Below are positions 53,820 through 62,271 of a stretch of DNA of 64,000 nt, in pieces. Position 1 is the first letter of the stretch; every line of letters starts with the position of its first letter. The notes under the pieces were generated by a model, which did not search any database, was not told the DNA's origin, and saw only the letters and a list, made by a program, of their open reading frames with translations. This DNA comes from Candidatus Altimarinota bacterium. GTDB lineage: Bacteria > Patescibacteriota > Gracilibacteria > BD1-5 > UBA6164. The stretch covers positions 1 through 64,000 of the forward strand of contig JAQTOS010000006.1 in the NCBI GenBank assembly GCA_028713225.1, written 5' to 3'. A program made the translations under genes and the position numbers.

Positions 53820-54461
53820 TTATGGTCTTAGATAATGACCTGATATTCTAGTTTGAAGACCTCATTGCTGTAATGTAGCAGTTCCTCCATTCCAAAAATA
53901 ATATCATTCTAAATAATCTGTAGTTCAATTCATATAGACATCAGTATCAACATTTAATGATTGATAAAATCAGCCTGTCCGATTTATTAAATTTAAATCC
54001 CATTTATAAGCATTACCATTTTTATATAATGATACATAATATGTACTTCATCAAGTTCAAACTCAATAAAAAGTAACAGTAAGAGATATATTATAGTATC
54101 CTGCTTGTGTCGGCTGAAAACGACTATTTGTTGTATCAAAAGCATTACTTGTATCGAATTCTTTAGCATTAAATGGAACTTTAGTCCATGTATTAATAGT
54201 TGAGGATCGTGCTTGATTTAAGTTAGCTGAAAATATTGGAAATGTTGTTATTCTAGTATTTATATCGTTTGTATTATCTATAAGAGAATTTACTTTCGCA
54301 ACCAAATTATTCCATATACTTGCATTTAATGTATCATTATTTTGCTGAGTTGGAATAGTAGCTGTAAGACTAGTCCAAGCTGCATATCATACTATTGATA
54401 AAAATGTTGTTGAGATAAATGCTATAGCAAAAATAACTCATTTCAGAAAAGTTTGTCTCAT
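53820..54461 (-). CDS. Exported protein with C1q-like domain
   Basis: 213 residues. Signal or membrane anchor MRQTFLKGVIFAIAFISTTF, a coiled stretch ending NTRITT, then a C-terminal C1q/TNF-like jelly-roll: VPFNAKEFDTSNAFDTTNSR, FQPTQAGYYNISLTVTFYG, YYVSLYKNGNAYK. Bacterial C1q-like domains are found in tail fibres and surface adhesins where they trimerise. Glycines in the domain are mostly TGA. It could be an adhesin tip; the organism's host-attached lifestyle makes that plausible, but this is inference. Confidence 0.75.
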
Positions 54462-54524
54462 ATACTAAATATTATGTTAAATAAAACTTAGATGATTTTA
54501 TATTATTCATATAAATAGTCAAAT

Positions 54525-55484
54525 TTAATAATTCACTTTAATTTCGCCATAAAATCAATAAAAATCTGACATAGTATCTTTTATAATTTTCATATTTTCT
54601 GGAATATTTATAGTATCAAAATCTGATTTAGAACTAGCTTTTATAGTCAAAATATCATTTTCTAGTTTGATTTCACTAGATTTAAGTATTGGGATTAATG
54701 TTCAAGAATAAGATTTTTCGATAAAATTTATGAAATTTGTTTGAACAAAGTCTTTTTTTGGAGGAAGAGCCATCATTAGTCACATAGTCATTGGCATAGT
54801 TCTATCTGCTGAAATATCTGCTGTCATTCAAGTATCTTGAGTTCAAGAAATGGAATCATTTGCTTGAGTTTGATTATCTTGATTTGTTGGAATTGATTTG
54901 AAACTTGATGAAGTGTCAGAACTTGTATTACTAGGAGCTATTTTCGCCATAGCTAAATCAGAATTTTTAGTTTCACTTGTTTTATTATCTATTTTTTGAT
55001 TATTTTCAGGAACTGGCTCTTTTATCTCTGTATTTGCTTTTTCTGTCTTTAAAACATTTGTTTTTGGACTAATTTTAGCTAAAGGTTTTGAAATTTCTTT
55101 TGGGCTTGATATGATTTTTCCTGAATCCTTTAAACTTAGTTCATTTCCACTAATTTCACTTCAAGTATTTGTAATGTTTTTGATATTATTAATTGGTTCA
55201 CTTGGATTTACTGTAATAAAAACAGCATAAGAAAAAGCTGCTCCTGATAATAAAAATCCTAGAGTTTTAAAAGGGAAAAAATTAAAAGCTTTTTTATTTC
55301 TCAAAGCTATTTCTTTCATAATTTCTTTTTTCAAATTAGCTTTGAAAGTTTTATTTTCTATTTGTGGTTTAGCTTTAAGCATCTGAGAAACGATGAGTTT
55401 CAATTTCTCATCTTTTTCGTTTATTTCAGGATTTATGAATTTGAGTTCCCTCAGGATTTGCTCAATATTTTCTATATTTTTCAT
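54525..55484 (-). CDS. Putative anti-sigma factor, membrane-anchored
   Basis: 319 residues. Cytoplasmic N-terminus of ~75 residues (NPEINEKDEKLKLIVSQML), one membrane helix (about 80-100, TLGFLLSGAAFSYAVFITV), then a long low-complexity Ser/Thr/Lys/Asn linker and a small beta-rich end (FDTINIPENMKIIKDTM). The start lies three bases after the stop of the ECF sigma gene, a standard sigma/anti-sigma arrangement. There is no zinc motif (H-x-x-x-C-x-x-C). Function is inferred from position and topology. Confidence 0.7.
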
Positions 55485-55487
55485 GAT

Positions 55488-56057
55488 TTATAAGGTGAAT
55501 AATATTACAAGTAAGACCATAGTTATACTTTCTTTGATTTTCCCTAGATTTCTAGAAACAATTTTTTTACAATTATCAACAGAGAGTCCTGTAATTTCTC
55601 GAATTTCTCTATAAGATAAGTCATCCCAAAATCTCATAACAATAACATCTTTTTGATTTTTAGGCAAAGTTTCCAAATATCCCAAAATTTCTTCTATTTT
55701 CATATCATTATCTAATTTCTGAGCATAATCTTCATCAAATCACAAAGTATCTTCTATATCTTCCATTTCCACTCTCTCCCCTTTTTTTGCTCTATAATTA
55801 TCCACAACCAGATTATAAGCCATACGATAAATCCGCGCAGACAATTCCCTTTCTGTATTACCAGGAAATTTCTCTATACTTTTAAGCAGCTTAAAAAATA
55901 CTTCGCTCACCAAATCCTCCGTAAGTTCATGGTCAAAGGTTTTGTTGTAGCAGAAATTGTATATTTTTTGCACAAAAGTATCGTAGATAATCGCGAAATT
56001 ATCCATTTTTCACTTCTTACAAAGTTCTATAGCTTCATCTATGTTTTGTAGCGACAT
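55488..56057 (-). CDS. ECF-type RNA polymerase sigma factor
   Basis: 189 residues. Region 2: KMDNFAIIYDTFVQKIYNFC then ELTEDLVSEVFFKLLKSIEK and MAYNLVVDNYRAKKG; region 4: LETLPKNQKDVIVMRFWDD then LSYREIREITGLSVDNCKKI with the helix-turn-helix. I start it at the ATG at 56057, with the typical short helix MSLQNIDEAIELCKKGKMD and a TGA-Gly before the second Met; starting at MDNFA would lose part of region 2. It is coupled to a membrane anti-sigma gene. Targets are unknown. Confidence 0.9.
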
Positions 56058-56356
56058 AAAGGTAGGAGTTAATGTTTACAAATATTAATACGGAGATTGT
56101 GTTATTTGGTGACAAGATTATATTCAATTTTAAAATATATCCAAAAATACGTGATTATTTGAATATATTGTTTACATCATCCTCCCATTTTAAAGGATTA
56201 TCAAGGATATATTGCCTTGTTTTTTCTAATTGGTCATCGTTTTTTATAAGGATATCGTAAAATGATTTTTGCCAGGAAAATTGGAAATCATTGTATTGGT
56301 TTCTTATTTCTTTTGTACATCAAATTTTAAATCATTTAATTATATTTGAAAGATTT

Positions 56357-56382
56357 GGTAGGGAACGAATATTTTCGTTCCT
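56357..56382. repeat. REP copy inside the transposase gene (1)
   Basis: GGTAGGGAACGAATATTTTC then GTTCC; same hairpin as the family, read in frame by the transposase gene. Confidence 0.9.
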
Positions 56383-56471
56383 ATTGTTTTGATTTACATT
56401 ATTTTCATCTCCATTGTTTTGTTTTCCATTATTTTTGTACGTATTATTATTTTGATTTTGATTTCAAATAC

Positions 56472-56500
56472 AGGAACGAAAATATTCGTTCCCTACGGGG
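56472..56500. repeat. REP copy inside the transposase gene (2)
   Basis: GGAACGAA / TTCGTTCC followed by CTACGG; inverted relative to the first copy. Confidence 0.9.
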
Positions 56501-56798
56501 ATTTCATTTCAAAAAATCATTGTATTATCAATAATAATTATTCCGTGAAAATGATTAGGCATAATCATAAATTCATCAATTATAACATTTTGATAATGTT
56601 TTGTAATTTCTTGCCAAGATTTTTCCACAATTAATCCATATTCATTCAAAATCATTTTTTCATCAATTATTTCGCCAAAATAATTTTCTCTATTTTTCGT
56701 ACAAATTGTAATAAAATAAAATCAATTTCTAGAATAATCATAATTTGAAAATCTTAATTTTTTTCTTTCTGGTCAGAAATACATATAATCCTATTTTA

Positions 56799-57149
56799 TT
56801 AATCTAAATGGTCTTTTATGGTATCTATATAAGATAAATCGCAAGGACAATATAGAATCGCTGCTACCTGATTTTTTATATATGGGGGGATTTCATATTC
56901 TGAAAAACAAGTAGATAAAATAATTGCTATTTTGGAATTTATGCTTTTTATTTCTAAAATTAATTTTTCTTGTATATCTTTTCAAGAATAATTTAATAAT
57001 ATTAGTTCTGTGTTTTCAGCAATAGCATCTAATAATGAATTTATATTTGATATATTATTTATAGTTTTCCCCGCTAAAAGAGTAGATATTTGATGTTCAA
57101 ATGAATATCGCATATGATTATTTTCATGAAATATTAATATATTTGTCAT
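56799..57149 (-). CDS. Receiver-like protein with degenerate active site
   Basis: 116 residues with the alternating pattern of a response-regulator receiver domain: ILIFHENNHMRYSFEHQIST, LLLDAIAENTELILLNYSGK, IAIILST and AAILYCPCDLSYI. The phospho-acceptor Asp is Asn (LLNY), and the usual Lys before Pro is Cys. So it may be a phosphate-independent pseudo-receiver; no DNA-binding domain is attached. One TGA-Gly. Its upstream region has conserved element copy B. It follows the TGA-ending gene at 57338 in the same direction, but a terminator separates them. Confidence 0.55.
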
Positions 57150-57193
57150 ACTATATTTTATTAAAATTAAATAATTTTATTATACAAATCCAA

Positions 57194-57250
57194 ACTAAAA
57201 ATCAAGACTTTTTGTTTTTATATAGCCGAAATTTAAGATAAATTTAAGGT
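57194..57250 (-). promoter_or_regulatory. Conserved upstream element, copy B
   Basis: On the minus strand ACCTTAAATTTATCTTAAAT (tandem CTTAAAT, 11-base period), GGCT, then AAAAAGTCTTGATTTTTAGT; -10 TATAAT follows 15 bases after TTGATT. Ends 45 bases before the ATG at 57149. Confidence 0.65.
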
Positions 57251-57302
57251 CATTTTCTCTAGCTGTTTTACTAATCAGAAAATGCAAAACAAAAAACAGC
57301 AC

Positions 57303-57326
57303 AAAAAAACACCCCGAAATGGGGTG
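57303..57326 (-). terminator. GC-rich terminator of the TGA-ending gene
   Basis: CACCCC-gaaat-GGGGTG hairpin with seven T on the minus strand, eleven bases after the TGA at 57340-57338. Confidence 0.85.
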
Positions 57327-57337
57327 ATTTGTGTAAA

Positions 57338-57709
57338 TCAGGGATAATTGATAGCTACCAAGTTGATTTCTTTTGTAAACCGACTAATAGTATATTTTAT
57401 TCCGATCTGATCTTTTGTGTCTAGACTGTCATAAAATTTTTTATCAACAGAGAAATTTTCAATCGCACTTTCAAAAGCGATTACTAAAATCCATTCATCT
57501 TCATGGTATGAAATTATTGGGTTTATACCATTCAACATCATACTGAAAAGATTGGCATTTTCATGTTCAGGAATAAATTCTTTTTCCAAGACTATTCCAA
57601 CTGCTACTGCTCTGGGTAAAAAAGCCGAATTAGCGATTAAAAACAATAAAAATAAAGTAGATAATCCGACTAATGTTAGCATCATTCCAATAAACAAATG
57701 TTCTGACAT
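57338..57709 (-). CDS. Membrane-anchored small protein, apparently ending in TGA (standard-code gene)
   Basis: 123 residues in standard code: an N-terminal membrane helix (FIGMMLTLVGLSTLFLLFLI), then a beta-rich domain with LEKEFIPEHENANLFSMMLN and DEWILVIAFESAIENFSVDK. No TGA occurs within it; glycines are GGN. It ends at TGA 57340-57338, eleven bases before a GC-rich terminator. Under the host code reading would go on for 35 codons through the terminator to TAA at 57235-57233. It has TTGACA-16-TATAAA and an AAGGAG Shine-Dalgarno six bases before ATG. I read it as a cassette from a standard-code genome. No family recognised. Confidence 0.8.
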   Translation of the reverse strand: MSEHLFIGMMLTLVGLSTLFLLFLIANSAFLPRAVAVGIVLEKEFIPEHENANLFSMMLNGINPIISYHEDEWILVIAFESAIENFSVDKKFYDSLDTKDQIGIKYTISRFTKEINLVAINYP

Positions 57710-57715
57710 GACGAG

Positions 57716-57764
57716 CTCCTTAAATTAAGTTATTCTTTTATAATTAAATATTAATTTTTGTCAA
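57716..57764 (-). promoter_or_regulatory. Promoter and ribosome site of the TGA-ending gene
   Basis: TTGACA (57764-57759), 16 bases, TATAAA (57742-57737), and AAGGAG (57721-57716) six bases before ATG. Confidence 0.75.
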
Positions 57765-57840
57765 AATATTTTGAAAAAGATATGTCACCTTTTAATATTT
57801 CATTCGTATTAAAGATTGTCGTTAAAGGCCTTAATGAATA

Positions 57841-57875
57841 AAAAAGAGAAACTTTGTAGCAAGTTTCTCTTTTTT
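57841..57875 (-). terminator. Terminator of cysS
   Basis: AAAGAGAAACTT / AAGTTTCTCTTT hairpin, five bases after the stop at 57881. Confidence 0.85.
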
Positions 57876-57880
57876 ATGTT

Positions 57881-59347
57881 TTATATTTTTTCTAATTTAG
57901 TTCAAGTTCTATCATCAATTATCTTGTATCCAAAAGCTAAAAGTTCATCTCTATATTTATCAGCAAGTTCAAAATTCTTATCTGTTTTAGCTGTATTTCT
58001 AGCTTCAAAAAGTCCCGCTATATTATCTGGAATAATTTCATCTTCTTTTTCAAAAAGTGAGAAATCAATTATAGATAATATTCGATTAAAACTTTTCAAA
58101 AAATCAATTGATGCAAGTATTTCTTTTTTTGTTATTTCTAGACTATCTATTTTAGAATTTAGATAAGTAATAAGTTCATTGAAAACACTTATAGCTATTG
58201 GAGTATTTAAATCATCTTCCATAGCATCAACATAATCCATCATAAATCCTTGTAAATCCATACTAAAAGCTTTTGATATCTTATTATTTTCTTCTCACAA
58301 GTTATCATAAGTTCTTTTTAATTTCTTTAGAAGTTCATCTATTTTTTTAATAACTACGATATTTGATTCTAGTTTTGAAAAAGAAAAATCAATATTTTCT
58401 CTATATTTTCCATTTAAGAAGCTTAATCTAATAGCTCTTGTAACTACATTTTCAGGAGTATCTTTGTATTTAGAAATCAAATCAGATAATGTATAGAAAT
58501 TATTAGCAGATTTTGCCATTTTTTTACCGTCTATCATCAAATGTCCAGAATGTAACCAGTATTTAGAGAATTCTTTTCCTGTTAAAGCTTCAGTTTGAGC
58601 AATTTCATTTTGATGATGGGGAAAAATTAAATCAACTCCACCCATATGAATATCAATTTGTGGTCCAAAATATTTCATATTACAAGCACTACATTCTATA
58701 TGCCAACCTGGTCTTCATTTCAAAACTTTTTCTTCTCCATTTATCATAAATTTTTCTTCCCAAAAATTTTCTCCATCTTCTTTTTTCCAAGCTTTCCATA
58801 AAACAAAATCAGATGCATTTTCTTTGTCATATTCATCATTATCTACCCTAGCTCAAGCTTTCATTCCAGCAAAATCTATATTTGCAAATTTTCCATAATC
58901 TTCAAATTTTGAAATATCATAATAAATACTTCAGTCTTCTCAAACATAAGCCATTTTTCTAGTAAGTAATTTATTTACTATTTTTAGCATTTCAGGCATA
59001 AGTGAAGTAACTGGAACTATTTCATCAGCTCTATCTATATTTAATTTAGCAATATCAGCCAAAAAAGCATCAGTAAATTTAGATGTAAATTCAGCTAATT
59101 TTAATCCTGCGGCTTGGCTTCCAGCTATAGTTTTGTCATCAATATCAGTTATATTCATAACAGTTTTAACTCTATGTCATAAATATTTCAAAGTTTTTAT
59201 AACTAAATCTTCAAAAACAAATGTTCTTAAATTTCCAATATGAGCATAATTATAAACCGTTGGTCCACAAAAATAAACCTTAACCATATCTTGTTTAAGT
59301 GGTTTAAAATTTTCTATCTCTCTTGTCTTTGTATTATAAAATTGCAT
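57881..59347 (-). CDS. cysS: Cysteine-tRNA ligase
   Basis: 488 residues. [20 protein letters not shown] contains the first zinc Cys and the HIGH-type motif (H-I-G-N); [18 protein letters not shown] and [20 protein letters not shown] hold the other zinc ligands and the cysteine pocket. The second class I motif reads [10 protein letters not shown] rather than KMSKS. Several conserved glycines are TGA. It lies upstream of nothing coupled; a ferredoxin gene precedes it by 16 bases. Confidence 0.95.
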
Positions 59348-59363
59348 ATTTTTTTGTTAATTA

Positions 59364-59606
59364 TTATCCTAATCTATTATTTATTTTTTCCATCATTATT
59401 TTCGCAGCTTTTGCTGGGTCGCAGTAGTTTATTTCTTCTCAATCTATAGAAATATTTGGTCATTTTTTACAAGCTCCAGTACAAGCTCAATGTTCTATAA
59501 TAACATTCTTTAAATCAAATTTTGCGATATCTGAATTAAGTCTTTTATCTATATAATTACAAAATCTATCTTGGCAAGCTTTCCCTTTACATATTACTAT
59601 TTTCAT
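59364..59606 (-). CDS. Thioredoxin-like [2Fe-2S] ferredoxin
   Basis: 80 residues with the NuoE-like/thioredoxin-like ferredoxin fold. Cys ligands: VICKGKACQDRF (C, +5 C), EHGACTGACKKGPNISI (C-x-x-x-C), plus NYCDPAKAAKIM. The GP-N-I-S-I-D-G segment is typical. It carries electrons to unknown partners; no hydrogenase or NADH dehydrogenase genes adjoin. Four glycines are TGA. It lies upstream of cysS on the same strand. Confidence 0.88.
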
Positions 59607-59763
59607 CTTTTTTTTATTAGTTTATATCTCTATTTCTAAGCGAAAGTATATTTAAAAAGCTATTTTAGACAAATTATATTTTTTAAATAAATTTTGATTT
59701 ATTCTAAATAAGACTTAAAATGTGCCCGCCTTAAATTTTTATTACAATAAAACAAAAACAAAT

Positions 59764-60156
59764 ATGAGCAAAATGGATTTGAGTTCTGATGAAAAAATAG
59801 ATTTGATATATGATATGTTAGACAAACAAGAATCAAGATATAAAAGAAATCTAATTTGAAAATGGATTTTTAGAGTAATTATTCTAGTATTTATAGTAAG
59901 TTTTTATACAGTAATCTTACCTAAGCTTGATATAAATAAAATAATAAAAGAAGTTATAGCTCCTAGAATGAGTCAAATTATTGCTCCAATGGCAGCTGAA
60001 AGTATGAAATCTATAAGTGCTGATATGTTATCTGGATGATTAAATTGAGCTTCAATTAATATGACTGATATTCAAAACATACAAAATAATTGATGAACAG
60101 ATGCAAGTAAAAAAGCTGAACTTTTAAAAAGATTAAAAGCAATGCAAAATAAATAA
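59764..60156 (+). CDS. Single-span membrane protein, hypothetical
   Basis: 130 residues. Cytoplasmic N-terminus (MSKMDLSSDEKIDLIYDMLD), one helix (WIFRVIILVFIVSFYTVIL), and an outer Gly/Ser/Asn-rich tail with LKRLKAMQNK at the end. Tail glycines are mostly TGA. No family. It begins a plus-strand run of envelope genes, divergently from the ferredoxin gene. Confidence 0.6.
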
Positions 60157-60172
60157 TTTTTAAAATATACTT

Positions 60173-60397
60173 ATGTTTATAGTAAAACTAATTTATGCAA
60201 TTTTACTTATTACAGGATGATACTCAATTGTGAGATATAGAAGAAATGTTCACGAATGGACTGGTAATTTTGTCTGGGCTGAACAATATTTAGGTTCTGG
60301 ATGAACTTATATAGTTATAACATTTGCATGACTTGCTCTAATATTCTTCTGAACACTTTATCCATTCTGATGAATTGCAATAATAATCTGAAATTAA
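60173..60397 (+). CDS. Small two-span membrane protein
   Basis: 74 residues: two or three hydrophobic segments (FIVKLIYAILLITGGYSIVR and TYIVITFAGLALIFFGTLYP) around a short loop VHEWTGNFVWAEQYLGSGG. Eight of its glycines are TGA, so it has no ORF in code 11. It lies 16 bases after the preceding gene and 27 before the S41 protease, and is likely in that operon. Function unknown. Confidence 0.65.
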
Positions 60398-60424
60398 AAA
60401 TTTATCCTATAATAAATAAATTAA

Positions 60425-61990
60425 ATGAAACAAATAAAATATATAATACTATCACTCATAATAAGTCTTTCTATTTTAACAAGTGTAAATGCTAGTCAAA
60501 TAGATGATTTAAAATCTACAGTAATTAAAGAAGTTTGAGTATCTGATTCAGGAACTACACTTACTAGAGCTGATGCATTTAATTTCTTTTCAGATTATTA
60601 TCTAACAGATTTAGCTAAATCATATAAATATATAAATCTTAATTTTAAAGATGTTAAAAAATGAACTAGGACTTATGAAAGTCTTCAAAAATTAGTTTAT
60701 CTAGATCTTATTGATAATAAATCAGTAAAAATAAATCCTACATATAAAATATCAGCTTATAATTTCTATTTTCTGTCTGAAAAAACATTATGAGAAAAAA
60801 TTATAGATCAATCTGAAGTAAATAAATTAAGAAACAATTCTGCTAATCTAGTAGATATGTATATTGTTAAACAATTAATAGAAGATAAAAAAAATACAGA
60901 TAATACTATTAATTTAAACAGTGATGCGCTTCAAAATCAAAAAGCAATTTTTGATGATGTTTATAATACAATATTAAGTCGACATTATAATAAAGCTAAT
61001 ATTAATTCAACTGATATGATGTATTCAGCTATACAATGATTAGCTGCTTGATCAAAAGATAAATTCACTACTTATTTCCCTCCAGTTGAGAAAAAACAAT
61101 TTAATGAAATGCTATCTTGAGAATATGATTGAATAGGTGCTTATGTAGATATGGTAAAACCTGGGGAATTTAGAATAATTTCACCTCTGTCTGGATCTCC
61201 TGCTGAAAAAGCTTGAATTAAAGCCAATGATATAGTTACAAAAATAGATAATTTCGAAATAACTACTGATACAACTAGTGATGAAGCTGTTTCAAAAATC
61301 AAATGACTTGCTGGAACAAAAGTAAAACTTACTATAGTAAGATGAACTGATACTTTAGTTATAGAAGTAGAAAGAGCAAAAATAACTCTTAAAGATGTTG
61401 AAGGAAAATCTCTTAGCGATGATACTTATTATATGAATATTAGAATATTTGGTGATAATGTAACTTCTGATTTCAAAACTAGTTTAAATGATTTAAAAAC
61501 AAAAACTAACACTAGAAAATTAATAATTGATTTAAGAAATGACCCGGGTTGATATTTAGATTCTGTTGCTGATATTCTTAGCTATTTCGTTCCTGCTGGA
61601 GAAAATGTAGCAGTTGTAAAATATCAAGGAATAACACAAAATTATATGTCAAAATGATACACTGATTATGATTTTTCAAAATTAAAAATAGTTCTTTTAG
61701 TAAACTGAGGGTCTGCTTCAGCTTCTGAAATAATGGCTGGTACTCTAAAAGATTATTATCCAAATTTAAATCTAGTTTGAGAAAAAACTTATGGAAAATG
61801 ATCGGTTCAAACAATAAAAACATATTTTGATTGATCTAGTCTAAAATATACTATCGCTCATTGGTTTACAGGAAAAACTGAAACTGGAATAGATCAAATA
61901 GGAATTAAGCCAGATATTGAAATAAAATTAGATGAAACTTTGATGAAATCATGAACAGATAATCAATTAGAAAAAGCAAAAAGTTTATAA
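60425..61990 (+). CDS. S41 family C-terminal processing peptidase
   Basis: 521 residues. Signal peptide MKQIKYIILSLIISLSILTS, an N-terminal helical region (S-layer-like, DAFNFFSDYYLTDLAKSYKY), PDZ domain (GIGAYVDMVKPGEFRIISPL, SPAEKAGIKANDIVTKID), and the protease core RKLIIDLRNDPGGYLDSVAD, VNGGSASASEIMAGTLKD (catalytic Ser) and GEKTYGKGSVQT (catalytic Lys). It cleaves exported proteins near their C-termini. Most catalytic-region glycines are TGA. It is in a run with a transglutaminase-like and an MltG-like gene. Confidence 0.95.
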
Positions 61991-62006
61991 GCTTAAATAA
62001 AAATTA

Positions 62007-62264
62007 ATGGAAACAACGAAAGAATTGTGAGAATATATATGAAAAGTACACCAATCACTAATTAAGATTAAAGATATATTAAGTACAACTGATACAGAAA
62101 GAGAAACTCTTATATTTGTTGAAAATATTCATAGAATAATTTTTGCTTGAGGAAAAGCTACAATGATAATAAATGATTTAAAAAATGTATCAGACTATTG
62201 AGTAGATGAATTAATAGCAGGATTAAAAAAAGACATTTTGGAATGATTAAAAAATTTTAATTAA
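62007..62264 (+). CDS. Small soluble hypothetical protein
   Basis: 85 residues, helical (LGEYIGKVHQSLIKIKDILS, LKKDILEGLKNFN), no signal or membrane segment. Five of six glycines are TGA. It lies 16 bases after the S41 protease gene and seven before the transglutaminase-like gene, so it is cotranscribed with exported proteins although itself cytoplasmic. No family. Confidence 0.6.
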
Positions 62265-62271
62265 AATAATT

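Larger units (their letters stand above)
56155..56784 (-). mobile_element. REP-associated tyrosine transposase (RAYT) with REP hairpins in its coding sequence
   Basis: 209 residues, Y1/HUH single-strand transposase. YDYSRNGFYFITICTKNREN is the first block, MIMPNHFHGIIIIDN holds the H-F-H metal motif, and FSWQKSFYDILIKNDDQLEK the catalytic Tyr; it ends LDNPLKWEDD. Between the metal motif and the Tyr helix lie about 55 extra residues. They are encoded by two inverted REP hairpins (56357-56382 and 56472-56500) with a Gln/Asn-rich linker between them; both hairpins are in frame, giving VGNEYFRSC and NRNENIRSL. At least four glycines are TGA, so it is adapted to the host. It probably moves the REP copies found at 7.7, 43.5 and 48.0 kb. 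Confidence 0.92.
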
